Below are positions 25,626 through 35,219 of a stretch of 64,000 nucleotides of DNA, one piece after another. Source of the stretch: Echinarachnius parma (Eukaryota; Echinodermata; Echinoidea; Clypeasteroida; Echinarachniidae); assembly GCA_037951105.1 (NCBI GenBank), contig JBAMJV010003993.1:248001-312000 (forward strand), written 5' to 3'. The notes beneath the pieces were generated by a model. It worked only from the letters and a program-made list of their open reading frames with translations. It was not told the DNA's origin and made no database searches. The number at the start of each line of letters is the position of its first letter. Position 1 is the stretch's first letter. Position numbers and translations under genes: made by a program.

Positions 25626-25948
25626 ATCAACAGCTACCACCTGAGAAAACTGCGAGCCTGGGCAATCATAAATTTCTAAACAATTTACTAGCATGACACT
25701 GGCCCGCTATTAAACTCTCATATTATCCACACAAAGGTGGGAAATTAAAAGGTGAATACATATGCTCCAACCAACAACATATGTATTGCACAATAATTCA
25801 ATGAACATGAATTATAACAGAAAAGGCGTATACGTCGCAAATTATTGTGCAAGGTCAATCGCGGACTGGACACTTGACCTTGGTAGACGAGCGCATACAC
25901 AACAAAACATAAATGACCCAACATTTGAGAGGAAGATGCATGCGTATA

Positions 25949-26222
25949 TACACTACTGAAAAAAAAGTTAAGGATCACTTTTTATTTTGTGTATTATTTG
26001 TAGATGACCTGTTTTACTCCTGAATGACCTCCGAACATACTGCAATCAATATCACATGTGGTTGATCAGTTTTTGCATAATGTCTCTTGCATCATTTTTT
26101 ATTCCAATGAGGACACCATCTAGTCAAATAAAAAATGAAAGAACTAGGTAAGACCTCACTCATAGCTTGGAAAAAATACAAGTTAAGAAAAAAGTGCTCC
26201 TTAACTTGTTTTAAGTAGTATC
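25949..26222. mobile_element. MITE with 'actact..aagttaagga' ends
   Basis: Inverted ends ACTACTGAAAAAAAAGTTAA and TTAACTTGTTTTAAGTAGT, with AAAAAGTG/CACTTTTT just inside. About 270 bp, non-coding. Confidence 0.65.
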
Positions 26223-26639
26223 AACCATAATTTCAATTGTACTAGTACAAACCATGCAAATATCACGGATTATAAGGATGAGTTCATTGTGAGACAGTCA
26301 CGATCCCACTATAATGTTCGCTCCATTTCCAGGTCCGAGCCGCCGGACATAATCCCCAGAGTAGACACGCAAATCCCTCAGGTCCTCGATCCAGACCAAG
26401 CGGTATTATCTGCAACGATACATTAAAAAAAAACAAAAAAACAAAGCAAGTATTTGTTCTACCTAATGACAAGGGTGGGGAGGGGGGGGGGGGGGGGTGG
26501 TACCTATTAAACAAACCCAGTCACTGACAGTGTTTGTCATACACAAATATACCTGTGAATACTAAATACAATTCTGAATTCCCCAATAGTAATCCCGGGG
26601 GGGTCACTCGAATACACAATTGCTACCCACCCGTGTCCG

Positions 26640-27104
26640 TCAACCTGTTCCAAAGACTAGGAATCGAGGCATTATATTCCCTGAACATCTCCAATTAAAA
26701 GATCAAGTTCGTAAAACTGTTAGTGCTGGATGGCCTGGTATCTATAAAATTAGGACATTGAGGAAGTATTTGGATCAATCGTCATCTGAAAAAACTTGTC
26801 CATGCTTTCATTACATCACATCTTGACTATTGCAATAGTCTTCTTGCTGGTATATTTCAAGACGTCTACAAAATGCGTCTGCCAGAATTATTACTCATTC
26901 TGCCTGTTCATTTACGCATACATTTTAAAATATTGTTGATAATGTTTAAATGTTCTACAGGCAATGCCCCTAGCTATTTAAGTAATTTGACTGTCCCGTA
27001 TGCACCGAGAAGATTCAGATCTGCAACTCAAAATCTGTTTGTTATACCAAAAGTGTATTCAAGATCTTATGGTGAACGGACATTCTCCTTGACTCATTCA
27101 AAGA
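26640..27104 (+). pseudogene. LINE ORF2 C-terminal fragment (CR1/L2-like)
   Basis: Carries the typical tail of LINE reverse transcriptases in order: IRTLRKYL, then after a frameshift ITSHLDYCNSLLAGIFQDV, then KILLIMFKCSTGNAPSYLSN, PYAPRRFRSATQNLFVIP and SRSYGERTFSL. Both ends are truncated; the right end is joined to the putative LTR. Confidence 0.85.
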
Positions 27105-27128
27105 TAACGGGATTCGCTCCGGGTTCCA

Positions 27129-27704
27129 ATTCTCACCACAGCCATCCACTCGCTGGTCACACCCGACAACCACCTCCCGTTAGGGTTCTTTTGACACACT
27201 AGTGATTTGCAGCTCACTCTCCCCCAATCAGACACATCACACCAGAAGTTTGGCTTTATCGTGGCCCTTGCCTTTATTTTTGCCAGAGGACTCCTAACGT
27301 TTGTACAGTCGATCAGGCGCACATCTCGACTATGCGCCTGATTCCGTCTCGGTGCATCCAGCTAGCTCGCACACGTCACACGTCTTGTCCCGACAACGGC
27401 CTTAGACCCAACTGCCCCAAATTTAACTATGACGTGACTCTATCCACACTCCGATATCCACGTCCGTCGGATCAGTGCGCGTGTGGAGATCGTGTGTGCG
27501 CGCTAACCAGCTATACCAAGCTCACATGAAATACACATCAAATACACATCATACACTACTCTGATATACGCTAAACATGCCCTATCCACAACAGTACATC
27601 AGCTCGCAACATGCAATGCGGTACAACCCTTTTCATATCCGTGACGATGCAATTTACAACGGTACAAGCACAATGATTAAAAGCACAGTTACAATTTCGT
27701 CACA
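27129..27704 (-). mobile_element. Putative LTR-retrotransposon LTR
   Basis: On the minus strand a purine tract (TTGGGAGGGGG) precedes TGTGACG at 27704. About 575 bp later TGGAACCCGGAGCGAATCCC at 27128-27109 looks like a primer-binding site, being complementary to a tRNA-like 3' end with CCA. An AATAAA lies in between near 27272. Only one LTR was seen and no pol domain, so the call rests on terminal signals. Confidence 0.35.
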
Positions 27705-28790
27705 TAACCCCCTCCCAAGATAAGTCTGTCCTCAGGCTTACATGGCTTTACGGAAAGACGAAATTCTAACTTGCACAAACATTTCAAAATAACTGCTAAT
27801 AATGTTCAACTGCCTTTAAACTTAAAACATCATCAAAACATTTCTTAAAACAACCTTATGCAATTCAATATCCAACTTTTCCAAACAAAACTGTCATGAT
27901 TACCAAGCATTACAAACTTAAAAACATCCACATATATACAAATACCTAACCCAACTATTAACTTTCCTTATTTCCAATAACAAACGTGTTGTACCCAATC
28001 ACATTAAAACAATAACAACTGCCGACTGAATCACTTTAACTTAATTTAACATGAGCTACCAAAATTAACGCCAAAAGATTCAACTTCACTTACAAGATCG
28101 CATGCACCATCGCACAATTATCTATTTACAAACAATAATTAAAACCACTTGTCATCATATCTGTTTGACTTTAAACATATGGCTATATACAACATTCAAC
28201 ATCAGTATGCCTGACAAAACTACTGCTCATCGACCACGTGCAAGGTCGTACAAATTACCTTTGTACACAGAACGACTGGTAGCCGAACGGTCACATCAAT
28301 GGCATTTCAATAAATTCCAATAGCGTTTTGGACTTAAATCTTAGCGCTGTCTTACCGCAATACTAACTCCTAAACAATCTGAGGTATCGGTCTCAATAAA
28401 ACATAAACAATCATTAAATGCGAATACATGAAAATAAAACACTGCATACTAATAAACTAATCAATGGTCACGTTTCATGTTCTATTCAAAACATAACATT
28501 ATACAAATACACGATATATAACAATCTGTTCTTTAAACCCCAAAGAAATACATGTATATGGTCATGAGAACAACAATTATCACGATATAAAACGAAAAAG
28601 CTAATTAATGGAAGCCCTTATCTGTACAATACACAAAATATCAAAACGACTTTCAGTCAGCAAAATGTCTCTGAATTCTGTCTAATAATTTTAAGAACAA
28701 TGAAATGTTAAATGTTGCTTATAAGTGTCGGTTTCCATGGTGGTGTATATAATACGTGTGGTTTGCGGTTGCACCATGTGAGATGGGTGG
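27705..28790. other. AT-rich, no gene seen
   Basis: No protein motif recognised on either strand. If 27129-27704 is an LTR read on the minus strand, this stretch would be the 3' internal or untranslated part of that element. Confidence 0.3.
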
Positions 28791-28796
28791 ATTGGT

Positions 28797-29095
28797 GAGT
28801 CCTGAAAAGGACTATGGTAGTCCTAGAAAGGACTGTTGGTAGTCCTAGAAAGGACTGTTTGTGTAGTCCTGAAAAGAACTGTTGGTATTCTTTCTAGGAG
28901 AGTCCTAAAAAGAACTGTTGGTAGTCCTAGAAAGGACTGTTGATAGTCCTAGAAAGGACTGTTGGTAGTCCTAGAAAGGACTGTTGGGATAGTCCTGAAA
29001 AGGACTGTTGGTATTCTTTCTAGGAGAGTCCTAAAAAGGACAGTTGGTAGTCCTAGAAAGGACTGTTGATAGTCCTAGAAAGGACTGTTGGTATT
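28797..29095. repeat. Minisatellite of 22-bp hairpin units
   Basis: About a dozen units of TAGTCCTAGAAAGGACTGTT. AGTCCT and AGGACT within each unit are complementary, so each unit can form a small stem-loop. Two units are replaced by a TATTCTTTCTAGGAG variant. It lies beside the Penelope-like remnant. Confidence 0.88.
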
Positions 29096-29120
29096 GCAAG
29101 GAGAGGGTGGATGGTAGGAG

Positions 29121-29162
29121 AGGCTCGACGTTTCAAATAGGTTGACTATCCGTCGTCAGGAG
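29121..29162 (-). ncRNA. Hammerhead-ribozyme-like motif of a Penelope-like element
   Basis: Minus strand: CTGACGA (29159-29153), a potential short stem GATAG-loop-CTATT, then GAAAC (29134-29130) and GTC. These are the conserved CUGANGA and GAAA boxes of hammerhead ribozymes in the right order. Penelope-like elements are known to carry such ribozymes in their terminal repeats. Stems I and III could not be verified by eye. Confidence 0.5.
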
Positions 29163-29199
29163 TGGGGATTTGTTGGCGTGCGCGGCCTTAAGACTAGGG

Positions 29200-30430
29200 G
29201 TTGCGGACGTAGGTGAGGTACTATCGATTCGGAGTGCTATCGGCAACGCGTTGTGTGTGCTGCCGACGCTGGCGGCGCTGTAATCTCTCGGCTCGCTGGG
29301 TGTGGACGTGAGTGACGCAAGGCTCTGCTGCGAGTTGGGGCGGGTGATGTTCGGCTGGCTGGCTGGCTAGCTGTTGTCGACGCTGGCGGCGCTGCAGTCT
29401 CTCGGCTCGCTGGTCGCGGACGTGAGTGATGCAAGGCTCTTCTGCGGGTGGCGGCGGGTGATGTACGGCTGGCTGGCTGGCTGGCTGTTGCATGTCTGTG
29501 CGCTGGTTGGGGACTTGAGTGATGCTAGGTTGCTCGGTTCCCTCTGTGGGTGGCGACGGGTGAAGTACGGCTGGCTGTGTAGGCTGTGTCGGTGGTCTAT
29601 TTGTGTCCTTGTTGATGAGTGGTTTCCAGATGCCACTGATGTATAATCCTGTATCTTGAGGTACTGTGTTGTGGCGGTGAATTTCGATGGCTTCTCGGAT
29701 GCGGCGTGTGTTCCAATGTTTGATGGTGGTAATGAGCTTGCTGTCGTCCCATTGAATGACGCGTTCGTGATGTTGTGCGTGTTTGACGATGGCTGACTTG
29801 TCCCAATCGCTGAGTCTGTAGCTGGTCTTGTGTTCCTTTAGTCGTGTTTCCAGATTTCTGCCCGTTTCCCCAATGTAGACTTGACTGCATTCGCATGGTA
29901 TTCTGTAGACTCCTGCTTTCTTGTGAAGTGGATGCCTGTCCTTGTGAGTGTTGAGTGCCGAGTGGAGCTTGTTGGATGAGCTATGTCGAACTTTGATGTC
30001 TGCTGCCTGAAGGATGCGTTAAATCTTGTGTGAGGCTGGTCCGATATATGGTAGAACAACTGTTTGTGTCGGTGGTGTAGCTATTGGTTGTTCCTCTTCC
30101 ATTGTGGTGTCGGCGACGGGCGTGCGGGCTGGAATCCTGGTCTTGATCTTGTTTCTTGGGTACTTGTTGATGTCGGTGAGGGCAGTGGTGACGTGCTTGA
30201 TTTCCTGTTGGAGATGGTCGGCATCGCTGAGTTGGTGGGCTCGGCGGATGAGGGTTCCATGAAGATGTTGGCTATGACGGGTGAAAGTGGTGATCCCATG
30301 GCTGCGCCTTGTAGTTGTTTGTAGTAGTTGTCTCGCCATTTGAAGGATGTGGAGTTGAGACAGAAGATGATGAGGTCGTGAATTTGGCATGTGATGGCAC
30401 CACCTCCCACATAAATCACACGCCACCTAG
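29200..30430 (-). pseudogene. Decayed Penelope-like element: RT fragment plus GIY-YIG endonuclease
   Basis: Read on the minus strand. About 30419-30245 encodes a Penelope RT block (YYKQLQGAAMGSPLSPVIAN), then a frame change or deletion removes the YxDD catalytic region. The frame resumes (LQQEIKHVTTALTDINKYP), has an in-frame TAA near 30019, and continues into a GIY-YIG nuclease (KKAGVYRIPCECSQVYIGET, GRNLETRLKEHK) at about 29925-29840. Downstream the frame enters an Ala/Ser/Pro-rich tandem repeat (about 29270-29560). The two domains together are diagnostic of Penelope-like elements. This copy is inactive. Confidence 0.88.
29270..29560. repeat. Tandem repeat in the 3' part of the Penelope-like ORF
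   Basis: Units of about 110 bp with the phrases CTCTCGGCTCGCTGG, GTGAGTGA(C/T)GCAAGG and GGCTGGCTGGCTGGCTG, repeated about three times. Confidence 0.75.
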
Positions 30431-30741
30431 CAAATGGACCTCTGAGAAGGTAGCTTCACGGCTGCCGCCAGTTCCTGTAGCACATAGTCGCGCATGCTTA
30501 TGGCATATTCCTGGCTTAGTGATGCAGGATTAAATTTCTTTGAGATGGCAAAAGCATTCTGCAAATTGAAAGAGAAATTAAAGGGCATCAAGCGTGGGGA
30601 TTCTACACAGCGATTGCATTTTGAACTGGGCCAGTTTGCGCGCACCGCATGACACTGAGCTAACGTGCATCACGCACCGTGCGCAACGTGTACTTAAGAT
30701 GGCGCCGCGCATCTGATTTGACGAATCTGAAGTACCTTTAA

Positions 30742-31294
30742 AGGGATAGTTGAGTTCTGGTAAGGAGAGTACAGTTTTGGTGAAACTGAATTTTAGTAAC
30801 CGAAACCTGCATCATTACATTACAAACTAATAGTTATAACTAGAAAGGAACACAACATTACAAATGACGTAGTAAAGATCATGTTATAATTCAAAAAGAG
30901 CCGTTAAAACGTAAGAGGGCGCTCTCTAAACACTCATCAGTTTCAACCATTTTGAATAAAATATTGTGCATGTGATGCTTTGTTGAAATTGTGATTAGAT
31001 AGAGAAATAACCAATAACTATTTAAATACCAATTTTGTAACTTTTTTAAAAGAGGAAGCATTTTTAAAAATTTTTAACGGCTGGTTCAAAATTCTCTAAT
31101 AAACCTGGGGCCCCAGGTTTATTACAAATTGTTATATTTATGGATATTTCAGCCGTCTCTGAACCGATTTTGATCAAACAAAGATGATTTTATTATTTAA
31201 ATATTATGCTCTTTCAAATTTTACACTCAGTTTTTCATTACCTCACAAAAAAAAAAGTAGTCTAGGGCCCTCTCTACCAAAACTCAACTATCCC
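30742..31294. mobile_element. F5 TTAA MITE
   Basis: About 553 bp with ends AGGGATAGTTGAGTT and AACTCAACTATCCCT. The left flank is TTAA; the right flank reads TTCA, probably a mutated TTAA. The same family is at 35633-36146. Confidence 0.78.
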
Positions 31295-31501
31295 TTTCAC
31301 GTCATTTTAGTACATGCACTTAAATGGTGTTGTAACATTATTTATTATAATTCCAGCAATGGGCAACAATAATGTTGTAATTAGTGCAAACTGTATAATA
31401 TACATTATATCCTACATGAATGAAATCCTGTTCAGTGATGGGTCTACATAGTGTCATGTGACCAAACATAGTAATGCCCATGGAGAAAAATGTGCTATGC
31501 G

Positions 31502-31547
31502 TGACGTCATTCATGGAATAGTAAATGCTATTCCATGAATGACGTCA
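31502..31547. repeat. Perfect 20-bp-arm hairpin capped by CRE motifs
   Basis: TGACGTCATTCATGGAATAG, a 6-nt spacer, then its exact complement. Both outer ends are TGACGTCA, the consensus CREB/ATF site. Confidence 0.9.
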
Positions 31548-32203
31548 TAGACGCTGGGTGATCATATTGAGCCCATAGAGATGCGTGTTGTAAAACTTCC
31601 CTGCGAGCAGAGGTCTTGTTTTAGCTTGCGAAAGATGCTCGACGAGATTTCTCAAAGAGTTATTTAAAAAGAAATACAGCATATTTTCACCCGTGAATAT
31701 TAATAAGTTCCAAAGAATATTCTAGAGATGCATTTCATGTATAACGTAGCGGTATTCGAATTTAAAAATTAGAACAATGGTGCACATTGTGGATCATTGT
31801 CCTTCTGTGGTCGTGACACTAATTCGTCATTTAACAATCGGCCGCGGTGTGCACTGCACTAGCTGTATGTGTAATGTACGAATACAATAACGTGTGTAGT
31901 ATGTAAAGCAGATTAATTATTCACTTTGATGCACGCGTTTTGCATTTGGGTGCGCATTACTTGTTAAGGCGCGTAACCATGAATGGAAAGATAGCGCAAT
32001 ACGCGCTCTGCGCTAGGACTATTGCGCAAAGGGGGTCAGTGTCACAAACAGAACATAGTCAGTGCAGTGATGGTTCCATGATCAATGTTTTGTTTTTCTT
32101 TATATTTTTCTTTAATTTAATTGAAATCATTTATTTTTGCGATGATTATGATTATGCGAAGGATATAAAACAAATATATCATGCACTATTTTGAACCACT
32201 AGT

Positions 32204-32458
32204 GAAATTATGGATTCCTCGGTGACAGGAAAAGCACTATGTTCTTCGGGTCTACGACCCTCAGAACATAGTGCTTTTCCTGTCACCTCGGAATCCATAA
32301 TTTCAACTAGAGGCTCTCAGTGCATGGTATATTTGTTTACTATTTCGAGCCACTAGTGAAATTATGGATTACTAGGTGACAGGAAAAGCACTATGTTCTT
32401 CGGGTCTACGACCCTCAGAACATAGTGCTTTTCCTGTCACCTCGGAATCCATAATTTC
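32204..32458. repeat. Tandemly duplicated long hairpin
   Basis: Two copies (32204-32304 and 32358-32458, period about 154 bp) of a stem-loop with roughly 42-bp arms around TCGGGTCTACGACCCTC. The arms are nearly perfect and include GGTGACAGGAAAAGCACTAT and its complement. Flanking phrases (GTGCATGGTATATTTGTTTA) repeat as well. Confidence 0.88.
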
Positions 32459-32519
32459 TACTAGAGGCTCTCAGTGCATGGTATATTTGTTTACTATGCT
32501 CTACTGGACCTAGGCGGAC

Positions 32520-32830
32520 CTAGCAATCATGCCTTAAAATTTAATTGGCACTGGCCCGCTGGCCCAGGGCCAGTGAAATTGCACTTTGGGTCAGCAAAAA
32601 TGTATAAAGCAGATTTTCAACCTGACAATTACAAAATTAGAAAACCAGTGCTTCATCTATAAGCACTGGTTTGAGCAGGAAAGAGTGATATTGTGCTTAT
32701 AAAAGTTTACTTATAAAATGAAATTTTGGGGACAGTCAAATTTTCTTTTGGGCCACCAGAAAAGGGGAATAAATAATTCCACTGGCCCGACTGTGCCACT
32801 GACGAAAAATGTTAGTGTGGAGCCCTGTCA
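32520..32830. repeat. Unclassified 'ctggccc' repeat
   Basis: Phrases GGCACTGGCCCGCTGGCCC, CCACTGGCCCGA and TGTGGAGCCCTGTC suggest an interspersed element, but termini are unclear. Confidence 0.35.
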
Positions 32831-32979
32831 TTATCTATTATCATTACTTATCTATATAAATAATCAGGTAAATGGTGATGAATTGTTTTAGGTACATAAT
32901 TTGTTACATTGACATAAAGGGGACCACCAGACAAAGAATAACACATAATTTTATGTTTTGGTACCGTTTTGTGATTTAA

Positions 32980-34624
32980 CCCCATCTTAACTGGGGGGGG
33001 GGGGGGGTCAATTTGACCCCCCCCCCCTCGACTTTTCGCGCGATAATTCCGCAACGCGCGCAGATATTGCCGCGTGACTTCATGAGTTTTTTCATTGAAG
33101 TCTTGCACAACTTTTGAGACCAAATTTACGACGACCAGATATACCGTTCTAAAGTCACGTGACCTTTCGTAAGTGATCGTCGGCCCAAAAATCGCTAAAT
33201 TTTGTGATTTGTGAACAAATCCTATGGAAATTGATTTTTTCCTAGAATACACAAAGCCTTCATTATTTTTCATTCTAATCACTGCAATCATTTAATTTTG
33301 GGCTAAAAATGGTTGGATAATGGTCAATAATTTATTCCATTGAAAAAAACAATAAAAAACATGTCGAAAAACAAAGAAATACATAAGAAATTAAAAAAAC
33401 AAAGGAATACATAAAGAAAATTTTGGCTATCGCAATTTTTAATGTTGAAACCTGTTAATGAAGTCATAAAGAATATTCATGTACAAAATCAGCATATTCT
33501 GAGCAATATTTAGTGATTTACAGACAAAAAGAGGATTTCTGCATAAATTAGCATACTTCGTTATTGAATATGCGCATAATTTGCATAATTAACATTGGAT
33601 CGTTTAAACAAAAAAAACATGAACGCGTCGCTAATACTTCAATGTACCTCCATGCAAAATTTTGCATGAATCGGACATTCGGTCTTCAAAATCTTAGGGG
33701 GGGGGGGTCAAAATCTTAGGGGGGGGGGGTTTCGGGCTCATAGGCCCCCCCCCCCCCCTCTCTATATTTCTTTATTATTCAATCAACAACTTTCATATTT
33801 GGCACAGGTGTCGGGCAGGTCAAGCTCTACAAGTTGCAATCATAAACAATGGTCACCATATGAGGGCGCTATTTATGATAACTTAAAATATAGAAAATTT
33901 CAGAATTGAGAAGTTTTTGAGCTATTCTCGCCAAATAGAGTCCTGTTATCATGTAGGCAAATTTAACTTTTTAACTACTATGTAATATTACATATTCTGG
34001 AACATAGAATGTGACATTTCTCTCAAATTTGATGGGTTTTAGAGGGGAATTAGATATGCAAAGTCATTGTGGAGGTGACCTTGACACGACTTATCAGACA
34101 CATTTACAGTACATGATAATGTATGTATGCAATTTCTTTAATTTTTACCCTATAAACTTAAACCAAATTGATTTGTTTCATTTCAAAATGTTTGTAGACA
34201 TAAGAAACCCCATTAGCAGATTTTAATCACAAAAATATTAAAATAAATCAAAACTATATTCAATTTAATTCTTGTTTTACGTCATTTTTTTTCTTTAAAA
34301 ACAAAGAAAAACAAAAGAAATCTTGAAGAAATTAATTTCAGTTCATGACAACCTGTGACCGAAGATTCTCATGAAATTTGACTAGAAAAAAGAAAAAAAA
34401 AAAAATGAAAAAAAAAAAGAAAAACAAGCTATTCAGTTTATGGTTACCATGGCAAATGGAAGTGGCCCATCTAGTCAAATTTTATACCCAAATGTTTGCA
34501 ATAAGATTATAGGAAAAGTCACCAAAATTGGTGAAAATCGAATAAAAACTGTGGAAGCAGTGATTGGAAGTATGGTGGGGGGGGGGGGGGGGGCTCAATG
34601 AGCCCTCCTTTGGGCTTGATAGGG
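32980..34624. mobile_element. Chimeric F1-type TTAA element
   Basis: The left end CCCCATCTTAACTGGGG, with a G-run/C-run hairpin, follows TTAA (32976-32979) and the left half aligns with 51434-52190. After about 33700 the sequence switches to a related but different element with its own C-run (33746-33760) and G-run (34576-34593), ending ...GGGCTTGATAGGG before TTAA (34625-34628). The ends do not match each other, so this looks like a recombinant or an insertion of one relative into another. Confidence 0.65.
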
Positions 34625-35219
34625 TTAAATCGGTGCCACTTTACATATGGATTGAGCATAAACTATTCTACATGTTTTACAAGATCATTGATAAAAGTCA
34701 TATGCAATATGAAAAGGTCTCTGATTAGCGTAGTTGCCAATTTCATAATGTACTGCTCTGAAAAGAAAATAATCCGACTGGCACAGTTATTATTTTTCAT
34801 CAACCATAGAATTATGTGTCAGCTCCATAGCTCCAGAATTAAGAATGAAGATTGATGTTATATCTATATGTAATATGTAATTCAATTTTCCTTCATATTC
34901 TATTTAGATACTGGTTCGTGGTTGATCATTGATCAATCACAATGCCCGAGCTGGAATATCAATGTCCCCGTATTTGTCATTATTCAGACTGTTTCATCCA
35001 TTACATAGATTACTCTTCAATTAACCGCTAGGCCAAGACGTCATTGCGAACGTAGAAGTAGAGTTCAATCAAATATGACTATGTCGTAGTTATACTGTAA
35101 ACAAGACAATGCATTATTATCCATTTCCATATCCATATCCATATCCATATGGATACACATGTTCAAATCTTGGTGTAATATGTTTTCACGGATATGTTGT
35201 AATATCAAAATTAACTCAC

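Noticed and set aside
28797-29095. CRISPR-like regularly spaced repeats
   Set aside because: Units are contiguous with no unique spacers, and the context is eukaryotic. It is a minisatellite.
34650-34860. Possible minus-strand protease exon after TTTTCTTTTCAG near 34755
   Set aside because: It joins in phase but stops after about 26 codons and lacks the DCG block expected there. Not convincing.
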